Assembly (NCBI GenBank): GCA_021793055.1
Contig: JAJYTL010000077.1
Location: 1 to 11,542, forward strand
DNA: 11,542 nucleotides
From: Pseudomonadota bacterium
GTDB lineage: Bacteria > Pseudomonadota > Alphaproteobacteria > Ferrovibrionales > Ferrovibrionaceae
Reading direction: 5' to 3'
Positions within the stretch are counted from its first letter, which is position 1; each line of letters opens with the position of its first letter. Shown piece after piece: positions 1 through 6,508 of the stretch. The position numbers were made by a program, and so were the translations under genes. The notes beneath the pieces are model-generated. The model searched no databases. It was not told the origin of the DNA and saw only the letters and a list, made by a program, of their open reading frames with translations.

Positions 1-1071
1 GGCGGAGCCGCAACAGAGGTGCGATTCCGGAATCTCGCGGACCTCGAATCCGGCGGCGCGCAGGAGATCCTTCGGCGGATCGAGGACGCGCTGGCCGTGC
101 TGAAGCGAGCAGGCGGCGTGATAGGCCACAGAGAGCTTCGGCGCGTCCGGCGCCCGCCGGATGCCGATCTCGGCCATGATCTCGCTGACGTCGCGGCACA
201 GCGCGGAAACCGTCTTGGCGGCCTCGGCCATCTCGGGGTCGTTGCGCAGCAGGAAGCCATAGTCCTTGACCATGGTGCCGCAGCCGGACGCGTTGATGAC
301 GATGGCGTCCAACCCGCGCGCCTTCCTTTCGCCGATCCAGGCCGCGACATTGGCCTTGATCGCGGCGGTCGCGTCCTTGCCGAGATGATGGGTGAGGGCG
401 CCGCAACAGCCAGATCCCTTCGCCACCACCACGTCGCAGCCGTGGCGGGTGAGGAGACGGATGGTGGCTTCGTTGATGGCGGGGTCGAGAACCTTCTGCA
501 CGCAACCCGGCATCAGCGCGACGCGCATCCGCCGTGTCCCTTTGGCCGGGAAGACCTGCGGCCTGTCGCTTCGGGACGGCGCCGGCAACCGCCGCGGCGC
601 GAGGTCGATCATGGTGCGCAGCCCGCGCGGCAGCAGCGCCCGGAACGGCCGGGCGAGAAGCGCGCCGATCAGCGCCAGCCGGAAGCGTCCGGCATGCGGC
701 AGAACCGCGTCAAGAAACCACCGCTCGACGCGATCGCGAAACGGCCGTGTGTAGGTCTTGGCGACGAGGTTTCGCGCGTGATCGACCAGGTGCATGTAGT
801 TCACGCCCGACGGGCAGGTGGTCATGCACGACAGACAGGAAAGACAGCGGTCGAGATGGGTCGCCTCGGTCGCGGTGGCGGCGCCGCCGGCCTCCAGCAT
901 CTCTTTGATCAGGTAGATGCGGCCGCGCGGCGAATCGCGTTCGTCGCCGAGCAGCACGTAGGTCGGGCAGGTGGCGGTGCAAAAGCCGCAATGCACGCAA
1001 GCGCGCAGAATCTGCTCCGAGGCCTGAATCGCCGGGTCGGCCAGTTGCGCGAGCGAGAACTCTGTCCGCAT
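1..1071 (-). CDS. glcF: Glycolate oxidase iron-sulfur subunit GlcF (partial, 3' end outside window)
   Basis: Iron-sulfur subunit of the glycolate oxidase complex; it carries electrons from the flavin subunits GlcD/GlcE towards the quinone pool. The frame is open from the ATG at 1071 to the window edge, giving 357 residues. Two ferredoxin-like 4Fe-4S motifs are visible: Cys25, 28, 31, 35 (CVHCGFCTATCP) and Cys76, 79, 82, 86 (CLSCLSCMTTCP). Cysteine-rich CCG-type segments follow (GCVQKV, GSGCCGALTHH, ASGCGTMVKDYG, YHAACSLQHG), and the visible part ends at the second CCG motif, HLCCGSA. E. coli GlcF is about 407 residues, so roughly the last 50-80 residues are missing, cut only by the window edge. 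The gene starts 8 nt after the glcE stop, so it is the third gene of glcDEF. The identification is secure from motifs and gene order. Confidence 0.95.
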   Translation of the reverse strand, partial: MRTEFSLAQLADPAIQASEQILRACVHCGFCTATCPTYVLLGDERDSPRGRIYLIKEMLEAGGAATATEATHLDRCLSCLSCMTTCPSGVNYMHLVDHARNLVAKTYTRPFRDRVERWFLDAVLPHAGRFRLALIGALLARPFRALLPRGLRTMIDLAPRRLPAPSRSDRPQVFPAKGTRRMRVALMPGCVQKVLDPAINEATIRLLTRHGCDVVVAKGSGCCGALTHHLGKDATAAIKANVAAWIGERKARGLDAIVINASGCGTMVKDYGFLLRNDPEMAEAAKTVSALCRDVSEIMAEIGIRRAPDAPKLSVAYHAACSLQHGQRVLDPPKDLLRAAGFEVREIPESHLCCGSA

Positions 1072-1079
1072 GAGCGTTC

Positions 1080-2300
1080 CTAAAGTCCGGCGTACATGCG
1101 GCCGGGGTTGAGGATGTGGCCGGGATCGAAGCTTTCCTTGATCCGGCGCGAGAGCGCGGCGACGGGCTTCGCCTGCGGCTCGAACACGGCGGTCACGGCG
1201 CGTTCGGTGAGCGGCGCGCGGATCAGTGTCGCGTGGCCGCCGGCCTTGGCCACCGCGGCGCGCACCGTTTCGGCTTGCGCCGCGCCGGCGATTTCGAGCC
1301 AGACCAGGCCACCGGCCCAATCGTAGAACCAGCTCGTGTCGCCCGCGAGTTTGGCGGCCAATCCGGCCAGCGCCGGGGCGGCTGCGGTCGCGGTCAGGGA
1401 AATCCGCCATAGCGCGGCGTCGCGGCCCGCGAAATAACTGGCGTCGCGGACTTCGCGCCACAGGGCGCGCGAGTCGTCGTCGGAGAGTTCGGCCGTCGGG
1501 CCCGCCCCCGCGACTTCGGCGCGGAGCGAGGCCATGCGCGCGACCACTGAGGGCGCCGGCCCTTCGAGGCGGAGCGCGGTGACGGCGCCGCCGGCGCCGG
1601 CGACGTCGCCGAGCGCGCTCCGTTTCGCCACCGCGGCCGGCAGATGTGCGAGGCCGGAGACTTCGTTTGCGCTCGCCGCCGCCCGCCGCAGCCGGGCCAG
1701 GGCCGGGTCGTCATCTTCGCCGAGGAGGAGAAGGGTGCGCGTCGTCTCGGCCCGGGGCAGAACCTTGAAGCTCATTTCGGTCATCACCGCGAGGGTGCCG
1801 AAGGCGCCGCACATCAGCTTGCAGAGATCGTAGCCGGTAACGTTCTTCACCACGCGGCCGCCCGACTTGAAGCTTTCGCCCCAGCCGGAAACGCCGCGGA
1901 AACCGAGCAGGTGATCGCGCGCCGCGCCTGCCTTGAACCGCCGCGGCCCCGAAAGATTGCAGGCGAATACGCCGCCGATGCTGCCGCGATCAGCCTCGCC
2001 GCCGTAAAGCGGGCCGAGGTCTGCGGGCTCGAAGGCGAGCTCCTGGCGGTTTTGCGCCAGCGCCGCCGCGATTTCGGCGAGCGGCGTGCCGGCGCCGGCC
2101 GTCATCACCAGTTCGTTCGGTTCGTAAAGCCGAATGCCGGACAGCCGCGAGAGGTCGAGCGTGATCTCGAGCTTGAGCGGACGGCCGAAGGCGCGCTTCG
2201 AGCCATGGCCTAGGACCTCGATCGGCGTCTTTCGTTCCGCGGCTTCGCGGACCAGCGCGCCGACTTCTTCCGGTGTTTCGGGACGATGGGATTCGGTCAT
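1080..2300 (-). CDS. glcE: Glycolate oxidase FAD-binding subunit GlcE
   Basis: Second flavin subunit of glycolate oxidase, 406 residues. It has an FAD-binding type 4 (PCMH-like) fold: GHGSKRAFGRP at 31-41, GSIGGVFACNLSGPRR around 106-121, and the characteristic GRVVKNVTGYDLCKLMCGAFG segment at about 148-168. It ends in the family's DPGHILNPGRM motif just before the C-terminus. E. coli GlcE is shorter (about 350 residues); around 400 is normal for alphaproteobacterial versions as far as I recall. The ATG at 2300 lies 14 nt downstream of the glcD stop (TGA at 2315-2317). The frame stays open further upstream, but that region is glcD coding sequence, so the first ATG after the glcD stop is the better start. 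The ribosome site is weak (only a short GCGAG), which fits translational coupling to glcD. Confidence 0.95.
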   Translation of the reverse strand: MTESHRPETPEEVGALVREAAERKTPIEVLGHGSKRAFGRPLKLEITLDLSRLSGIRLYEPNELVMTAGAGTPLAEIAAALAQNRQELAFEPADLGPLYGGEADRGSIGGVFACNLSGPRRFKAGAARDHLLGFRGVSGWGESFKSGGRVVKNVTGYDLCKLMCGAFGTLAVMTEMSFKVLPRAETTRTLLLLGEDDDPALARLRRAAASANEVSGLAHLPAAVAKRSALGDVAGAGGAVTALRLEGPAPSVVARMASLRAEVAGAGPTAELSDDDSRALWREVRDASYFAGRDAALWRISLTATAAAPALAGLAAKLAGDTSWFYDWAGGLVWLEIAGAAQAETVRAAVAKAGGHATLIRAPLTERAVTAVFEPQAKPVAALSRRIKESFDPGHILNPGRMYAGL

Positions 2301-2314
2301 GAAAACTCGCGGGC

Positions 2315-3808
2315 TCAGAAGCGCGGCAAATCGGGGAAGGCGGTTCGCCCGCCCGAGACATGCACGCGGCCAAGCTCGGCGCAGCTGTGCAACTCGGGGA
2401 AGACCTTGCCGGGGTTGAGGCGCGATTGCGGATCGAAGGCGCATTTGACCCGCTGTTGCTGCGCGAGGTCGATCTCGTTGAACATGGCGCCCATGAGGTC
2501 GCGCTTCTCGACGCCGACCCCATGCTCGCCGGTGAGAACGCCGCCGACCTCGACGCAAAGCTTGAGGATGTCGCCGCCGAATTCCTCCGCCCGCTCCAGC
2601 TCGCCGGGCTGGTTGGCATCGTAGAGGATGAGGGGATGCAGATTGCCGTCGCCGGCATGGAAGACATTGGCAACTTTGAGGCCGTAATGCTCAGAAAGCT
2701 CGCCGATCCGGCGCAGCACCGTGGGCAGCTGATGGCGCGGGATGGTGCCATCCATGCAGTAGTAATCCGGCGAGATGCGGCCGACGGCGGGGAAGGCGGC
2801 CTTGCGTCCGGCCCAGAAGGCGAGCCGCTCGGCTTCCGAGTTGGACACCCGGAGCGAAAGGGCGCCGCAGGACTTGGCCAGCTTCTCGACCTCGCCGACC
2901 AGGTGATCGACCTCCGCCTCGGTGCCGTCGATCTCGACGATCAGGAGCGCTTCGACATCCAGCGGATAGCCGGGATGACAGAAGGCCTCGGCGGCGTGTA
3001 TCGCCGGCCGGTCCATCATTTCCATGCCGCCCGGTATGACGCCGCTGCCGATGACCTTGGCGACGCACTCGCCGGCCGCCTCGCTGGTCGGGAAACCGAT
3101 CAGCAGGGCGCGCGCTGTCGGCGGTTTCCGCAGCATGCGCACGGTGACTTCGGTGACGACGCCGAGCAGCCCTTCCGAGCCGGTCATCAGGCCAAGAAGA
3201 TCGTAGCCTTCGGCGTCGAGATGGCGGCCACCGACGCGGATGATCTCGCCATCGGGCAGCACCACCTGGAGGCCGAGCACGTTGTTGGTGGTGAGGCCGT
3301 ATTTCAGGCAATGCACGCCGCCGGAATTTTCCGCGATGTTGCCGCCGATGGTGCAGGCGATCTGGCTCGAGGGATCGGGCGCGTAATAGAAGCCGCAATG
3401 CTCCACCGCCTTGGTCAGGCCGAGGTTGGTGACGCCGGGCTGGGTGACGATGCAGCGGTTGTCCCAGTCGATCTCGAGCACGCGGTTGAACCGGCTCATG
3501 ACCAGAAGCACGCCGTCGGCGAGCGGCAGCGCGCCGCCCGACAGCGAGGTGCCGGCGCCGCGCGGCACGACCTTGACGCCGCGCCGGTGGCACAGCTTCA
3601 TGATCTCGGAGACCTGTTGCACCGTTTCCGGCAGCACCGCGACCATCGGTGTCTGGCGATAGGCGGTGAGGCCGTCGCTCTCGAACGCCTTCAAGGCGCG
3701 CGCCTCGGCGACGACGCCAGCGGCCGAGACGATGGCTTCAAGTTCGGCGACCAGCCGGTCGCGATCGGCGATAACGGCCCGATCCGGCTCCGGCATTTTG
3801 AGCGGCAT
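2315..3808 (-). CDS. glcD: Glycolate oxidase FAD-linked subunit GlcD
   Basis: Catalytic flavin subunit of glycolate oxidase (glycolate to glyoxylate), 497 residues, almost the length of E. coli GlcD (499). The FAD-binding type 4 domain shows PRGAGTSLSGG at 82-92 and CTIGGNIAENSGG followed by YGLTTNNVLGL. The C-terminal FAD-oxidase domain shows FHAGDGNLHP at 383-392, TGEHGVG at 426-432 and the LNPGKVFP motif. The ATG at 3808 has a good ribosome site, GGGGAAGG, about 4 nt upstream. An in-frame extension to 3946 is possible but would run through the proposed promoter and has no family support. First gene of glcDEF; adjacency to glcE and glcF separates it from related FAD-linked D-lactate or 2-hydroxyglutarate dehydrogenases. 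No glcC-type regulator or glcB/glcG is visible in the window. Confidence 0.96.
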   Translation of the reverse strand: MPLKMPEPDRAVIADRDRLVAELEAIVSAAGVVAEARALKAFESDGLTAYRQTPMVAVLPETVQQVSEIMKLCHRRGVKVVPRGAGTSLSGGALPLADGVLLVMSRFNRVLEIDWDNRCIVTQPGVTNLGLTKAVEHCGFYYAPDPSSQIACTIGGNIAENSGGVHCLKYGLTTNNVLGLQVVLPDGEIIRVGGRHLDAEGYDLLGLMTGSEGLLGVVTEVTVRMLRKPPTARALLIGFPTSEAAGECVAKVIGSGVIPGGMEMMDRPAIHAAEAFCHPGYPLDVEALLIVEIDGTEAEVDHLVGEVEKLAKSCGALSLRVSNSEAERLAFWAGRKAAFPAVGRISPDYYCMDGTIPRHQLPTVLRRIGELSEHYGLKVANVFHAGDGNLHPLILYDANQPGELERAEEFGGDILKLCVEVGGVLTGEHGVGVEKRDLMGAMFNEIDLAQQQRVKCAFDPQSRLNPGKVFPELHSCAELGRVHVSGGRTAFPDLPRF

Positions 3809-3835
3809 GGCACCTTCCCCAGACGTCTTGCAGTG

Positions 3836-3864
3836 AGAATAAGCGCCTAGGCGGACGCAAACAA
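3836..3864 (-). promoter_or_regulatory. Candidate sigma-70-like promoter of glcDEF with palindrome in the spacer
   Basis: On the minus strand TTGTTT (3864-3859) and TATTCT (3841-3836) are separated by exactly 17 nt. Transcription would start near 3829, about 20 nt before the glcD ATG. The hexamers are only moderate matches (about 3/6 and 4/6). The spacer holds a perfect 10-bp palindrome, CGCCTAGGCG (3844-3853), a place where a repressor or activator could bind. Spacing and position are seen directly; promoter activity is inferred. Confidence 0.4.
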
Positions 3865-4045
3865 GCCATGCCGCCGGAACAGGGGGGTGGGATGGCGGAA
3901 AACTCGCGGCCACGCGCGGCCCACGGGTCGAGGACGGCTGAGGCAAAAAGCCCTGAGGCCGCGGGCGTCTTGCGATCCCACTGCCTGGGTAGGAGCTTGA
4001 TTCGGTTAGGCCTATCGGCCTGGATCGGCCGCTCTGAACCGGTCG
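3865..4045. other. Intergenic spacer between rpmJ and the glcD promoter
   Basis: Non-coding stretch between the rpmJ 3' end and the proposed glcD promoter. The short open frames here have no recognisable product or ribosome site. No hairpin followed by a T-run is visible, so rpmJ has no obvious intrinsic terminator. A degenerate GATCGG/GATCAG-type motif recurs towards the rpmJ end. Confidence 0.5.
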
Positions 4046-4073
4046 GCCCGGATCAGCGAGCCCGGATCAGCCT
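4046..4073. repeat. Two-copy 14-bp tandem repeat over the rpmJ stop codon
   Basis: Units 4046-4059 and 4060-4073 share the first 12 bases (GCCCGGATCAGC). The second copy contains the rpmJ stop codon (TGA at 4069-4067, minus strand) and the last rpmJ residues. A degenerate third copy (GCCTGGATCGGC) lies at 4018-4029. This looks like a small slippage duplication; no function is evident. Confidence 0.6.
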
Positions 4074-4192
4074 TGGCGGGCCTTGAAGCGGGGATTGGTC
4101 TTGTTGATCACGTAGACGCGGCCCTTGCGGCGCACGACCCGGCAGTCGCGATGGCGTTTTTTGGCGGTTTTCAACGAATTTACGATCTTCAT
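4067..4192 (-). CDS. rpmJ: 50S ribosomal protein L36, zinc-free (C-minus) type
   Basis: Small basic protein of the large ribosomal subunit, 41 residues. Recognised from MKIVNSLK at the start, the central VVRRKGRVYVINKTNPRFK and the terminal KARQG. It has a single Cys (residue 17) and lacks the Cys/Cys/Cys/His zinc ribbon of the classical L36, so it is the zinc-independent type usual in Alphaproteobacteria. The ATG at 4192 has a GAAGG ribosome site 7 nt upstream. A longer in-frame reading to 4312 would add about 40 residues unlike L36 and is rejected. It sits between the methyltransferase gene and glcDEF, away from other ribosomal protein genes, and has its own likely promoter. Confidence 0.95.
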   Translation of the reverse strand: MKIVNSLKTAKKRHRDCRVVRRKGRVYVINKTNPRFKARQG

Positions 4193-4202
4193 AGCACAGC
4201 CT

Positions 4203-4253
4203 TCATAACACCGCTTCGACGTCGGGCGCCGGGGATAAGGGCGGACTCCGCAT
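4203..4253 (-). CDS. Possible 16-codon leader reading frame upstream of rpmJ
   Basis: Within the predicted rpmJ leader, an ATG at 4253 with AGGA 5 nt upstream opens a 16-codon frame reading MRSPPLSPAPDVEAVL. It ends at a TGA (4205-4203) that overlaps the start of the rpmJ ribosome site, leaving 10 nt before the rpmJ ATG. The arrangement would allow translational coupling. It could equally be chance in a GC-rich leader. Confidence 0.15.
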   Translation of the reverse strand: MRSPPLSPAPDVEAVL

Positions 4254-4278
4254 GGGGATCCTGGTTCAGACGCGCCGG

Positions 4279-4308
4279 ACAATAGGGGGCTAAGGGTGGT
4301 CCTGTCAA
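4279..4308 (-). promoter_or_regulatory. Likely sigma-70-type promoter of rpmJ
   Basis: The minus strand carries a perfect consensus -35, TTGACA (4308-4303), then 18 nt, then TATTGT (4284-4279, a 4/6 match to TATAAT). The predicted start near 4272 gives a leader of about 80 nt before the rpmJ ATG. This suggests rpmJ is transcribed independently of the methyltransferase gene whose 3' end lies at 4331. Confidence 0.5.
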
Positions 4309-4317
4309 CCATGCGCC

Positions 4318-4331
4318 GCCGCCGCGGCGGC
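4318..4331. repeat. Perfect 14-bp GC palindrome at the methyltransferase stop codon
   Basis: GCCGCCGCGGCGGC is its own reverse complement and touches the TAG stop (4333-4331). The transcript could form a small GC hairpin here, but no T-run follows on the minus strand, so it is not a standard intrinsic terminator. GC-only palindromes are expected fairly often in such DNA. Confidence 0.4.
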
Positions 4332-5287
4332 TAGAGGGCGCTGCGCGGGATACGGGCGTAAATACGGTAGACTTTGACCTCGCCCGAGGCCAGCGCCGCG
4401 AGATGGCGCGACCAGACCTCGCCTTCCGCGAGCACCCAGGGCGCCATGTGTTCGGCGGCGCCGCCGGCCTCGATGTGCTGCGCCATGTCGGCGAAGGCCT
4501 TGCGCGCGCCTTTGTCGTATTCGGCGGTGATGTCCTCGACGATGCGGACCTGAAATCCGAGCTTTTCCAGCTCTGCCCGAGTCGCTTTGACCGACATGGG
4601 ATAAAGCGGCACCGGAGTCGCGTGCGACCACTGCGCGACCAAGGAAGAGATTTCGTCGCCGACCAGCATATACTCGCTCATCATCAGCTGGCCGCCCGGG
4701 CGAAGCGCCCGGCGGATGGCGGCGAAGACGGTCGGTTTGTCCTCGACCGTGAGCAGGGCCTCCTTGGCGATCACCGCGTCGACCGTTTCCGGCCGAACAT
4801 CGAGGCCGCCGCGCGGCAAATGGGTGATGCGGACCTTGCGGCCCATGCCATGCTTCGTCGAGATGTCGTTGCCGACGCGCGCCAACTCGGCGTCGGGCTC
4901 GAAGCCGGTAATATAGATATCCGCCTCGGCCGCGATCGCCCGCGCGATGCCGCCAAGGCCGGCACCGACCTCGACCACGGTCATCTCCTTGGCGAGGCCG
5001 AGTGGGTGGGTCATCTTGGTCAGGGCTTCCGGATCGGCCGGGGCGATCATGCCCTCGCCGAAAAGCGCCTGAACCACGGCAAGACGCTGCGGCGGCCAGC
5101 CTTCGACGGTGGGCGGACCCGAGAAGTCGAGCGGCGTTTCGAGCGGCTCGAAATGATGCTTTGGCGCCGGCATCTTGAGCCGTCGACGCCGTCCGCCCGC
5201 CGGATCGAAGACGTAGCCGTCCCACCACGCGCGCAGACGTGCCTGCCATTGCAGCCGCTGCATCGTGCCGCGGAACCGCCCCAGCAT
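4331..5287 (-). CDS. Class I SAM-dependent methyltransferase, substrate unknown
   Basis: Probably cytoplasmic methyltransferase with a Rossmann-type fold. From the ATG at 5287 it is 318 residues. Motif I VVEVGAGLGG lies at 104-113. The acidic end of strand beta-2 is in YITGFEPDAELA (Glu130). DAVIAKEALLTV is at 170-181 and LRPGGQLMMSEYM at 195-207. This order fits the Methyltransf_11/25 superfamily. The N-terminal 100 residues hold a Trp-rich segment (RLQWQARLRAWWDGY) and no known domain. Start choice is uncertain: a TTG at 5326 preceded by purine-rich GACAGAGA repeats, the ATG at 5287, and an ATG at 5263 are all possible, and none has a clear ribosome site. It is divergent from the SDR/ABC operon and upstream of rpmJ; neither neighbour suggests a substrate. 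Confidence 0.85.
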   Translation of the reverse strand: MLGRFRGTMQRLQWQARLRAWWDGYVFDPAGGRRRRLKMPAPKHHFEPLETPLDFSGPPTVEGWPPQRLAVVQALFGEGMIAPADPEALTKMTHPLGLAKEMTVVEVGAGLGGIARAIAAEADIYITGFEPDAELARVGNDISTKHGMGRKVRITHLPRGGLDVRPETVDAVIAKEALLTVEDKPTVFAAIRRALRPGGQLMMSEYMLVGDEISSLVAQWSHATPVPLYPMSVKATRAELEKLGFQVRIVEDITAEYDKGARKAFADMAQHIEAGGAAEHMAPWVLAEGEVWSRHLAALASGEVKVYRIYARIPRSAL

Positions 5288-5326
5288 CCCCGGGCTATGT
5301 CTGACGTTCGTCGTCACCAAGGCCAA

Positions 5327-5349
5327 TCTGTCTCTCTGTCGTCTCTGTC
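5327..5349. repeat. Short TCTGTC tandem repeat upstream of the methyltransferase gene
   Basis: TCTGTC occurs at 5327, 5335 and 5344, embedded in two TCTCTGTC units (5333-5340, 5342-5349). On the minus strand this reads as purine-rich GACAGAGA units directly before the alternative TTG start at 5326. It could serve as a degenerate ribosome site or be a simple repeat. A similar TCTCTGTT lies at 5382. Confidence 0.45.
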
Positions 5350-5497
5350 ATCAAGACCGCCGCGGTCGCCGCGGGCTGTGATCTCTGTTTCCCCGGCGGG
5401 CGCGTCTTTGGCCCTCGCGCCCCAACTTAGCGTCCAAGATAAAGGTTAATATTGCCTGAAGTGCGGATATGTTCGTCGGTCGCATATTTAATACGAG

Positions 5498-5513
5498 TCT
5501 AGAAAACGCTAGA
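5498..5513. promoter_or_regulatory. Inverted repeat TCTAG-N6-CTAGA, candidate operator
   Basis: Perfect 5-bp arms (5498-5502 and 5509-5513) with a 6-nt spacer inside the AT-rich core between the two divergent transcription units. CTAG is usually rare in bacterial DNA, so two copies in 16 nt stand out. Regulatory function is only inferred. Confidence 0.3.
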
Positions 5514-5620
5514 TTTACGGATCGGCGTGCGTCTAATTGCCTGCGGGTTCGGCCGCGATCCATTCCGGTCTTCCGGATGCTTGGGCGAATCGGCGATTGG
5601 GCTGGCGCGGCCGAACGTTA

Positions 5621-5640
5621 CGCCATATGAAGGAATGGCG
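5621..5640. promoter_or_regulatory. Inverted repeat CGCCAT-N8-ATGGCG, candidate operator
   Basis: Perfect 6-bp arms (5621-5626 and 5635-5640) around an 8-nt spacer, giving a 20-bp dyad of a size typical for helix-turn-helix regulators. It lies about 95 nt upstream of the SDR start codon. No regulator gene is in the window, so the link is a guess. Confidence 0.3.
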
Positions 5641-5734
5641 CGTGCGGCGGCCCGGGTGGCCGGTTTCGTATCGATCCGATGGCTTTCGATGGCGGTTGCG
5701 CATAGGGGCGGCGCGTAAGCAGGGGGAAAGGAAA

Positions 5735-6508
5735 ATGAATTTGCGGGATGCCGTTTGCATCGTCACCGGCTCCGCCGCCGGTATCGGGGCCGCTTGCGCG
5801 GCACGGCTTGCGGCGCGCGGTGCTCGGGTTGCGATCAATTGCTCGAAGAGCCTCGATGCCGCGGAAGAGACCGCGGCCGCCTGCCGCGCCGCCGGCGGCG
5901 AGGCCATGGTGGTCCAGGCCGACGTGGCGAAGGACGGCGATTGCCGGCGCCTGGTGCAGACGGTGGTCGACCGCTGGGGCCGCTTGGACGCCCTAGTGAA
6001 CAACGCGGGGACGACGAAATTCGCGCGCCACGCCGATCTCGAGGCCCTGGACGCGGCGGATTTTCTCCGCATCTATGGCGTCAACGTGATCGGCCCCTAT
6101 CAGATGATTCGCGCCGCCGCGCCGCATCTGCGCGCTGCCGCGCCGGGCGCCGTGGTCAATATTTCTTCGATCGCCGGTCTCATGGGCGGCGGGTCGTCGG
6201 TCGCCTATGCGGCGTCCAAGGGCGCGCTCAACACCATGACGCTGTCGCTCGCGCGGGCGCTCGGGCCGGACATCCGGGTCAATGCCGTCTGCCCGGGCTT
6301 CGTCGAAACCCGCTGGCTGCGCGAAGGCTATGGCGAAAAACTCTATGGCAAGCTCAAGGCCAACTATGAGGCCAATGCGGCGCTGAACGCGGTGATGTCG
6401 CCGGACGATATCGCCGACGCGGTGCTGTGGCTGATCGAAGGCGCGAGCCGCGTCACGGGCGAGGTGTTGGCCGTCGACGGCGGCTTCCAGCTCGGCGGCA
6501 ATCGGTGA
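5735..6508 (+). CDS. Short-chain dehydrogenase/reductase (SDR), FabG-like
   Basis: NAD(P)(H)-dependent oxidoreductase of the classical SDR family, 257 residues, the usual length. It shows the cofactor motif TGSAAGIG (11-18), NNAG (89-92), and the catalytic tetrad Asn117, Ser145, Tyr158, Lys162 (YAASK). PGFVETRW and a C-terminal TGEVLAVDGGF typical of the family follow. Residues after beta-2 (NCSKS, 35-39) include a Lys and no acidic residue in that stretch, which would suit NADP(H), but this is inference. The ATG at 5735 has a strong purine-rich site (GGGGGAAAGGAAA) just upstream. First gene of a four-gene unit with a THI5-type ABC transporter; the binding-protein GTG overlaps its stop by 4 nt. 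It therefore probably acts on the imported compound or a product of it. Automatic annotation as 3-oxoacyl-ACP reductase would be unsafe. Confidence 0.93.
   Translation: MNLRDAVCIVTGSAAGIGAACAARLAARGARVAINCSKSLDAAEETAAACRAAGGEAMVVQADVAKDGDCRRLVQTVVDRWGRLDALVNNAGTTKFARHADLEALDAADFLRIYGVNVIGPYQMIRAAAPHLRAAAPGAVVNISSIAGLMGGGSSVAYAASKGALNTMTLSLARALGPDIRVNAVCPGFVETRWLREGYGEKLYGKLKANYEANAALNAVMSPDDIADAVLWLIEGASRVTGEVLAVDGGFQLGGNR

Larger units (their letters stand above)
5288..5734. other. Divergent intergenic region between methyltransferase and SDR/ABC operon
   Basis: About 450 nt without a supported gene. A core from roughly 5440 to 5520 is much more AT-rich than its surroundings and probably holds divergent promoters, though I find no -35/-10 pair good enough to name. 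It contains TCTGTC repeats (5327-5349) and two inverted repeats (5498-5513, 5621-5640), listed separately. No TPP-riboswitch-like sequence is seen. An in-frame upward extension of the SDR from an ATG at 5627 has no ribosome site and is not accepted. Confidence 0.5.

Noticed and set aside
19..1083. Long open frame (354 codons) on the plus strand opposite glcF
   Set aside because: It is the mirror of a gene with clear iron-sulfur motifs. Long antisense frames are expected in GC-rich DNA; the product is Arg/Gly/Asp-rich with no recognisable domain.
2360..3850. 496-codon open frame on the plus strand opposite glcD
   Set aside because: Complementary to the real glcD codons, with no domain or ribosome site; a codon-bias artefact.
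4403..5449. 348-codon plus-strand frame opposite the methyltransferase gene
   Set aside because: Antisense shadow; the minus strand has the SAM motifs in the right order.
5537..5734. N-terminal extension of the SDR in the same frame
   Set aside because: It has no ribosome site, is Arg/Trp-rich and unlike SDR N-termini. The ATG at 5735 has a strong purine site and puts TGSAAGIG at the normal position.
5520..5734. Possible TPP riboswitch, given the THI5-like binding protein
   Set aside because: Neither the CUGAGA nor the ACCUGAUCUGG-type core is seen on the plus strand before the operon.
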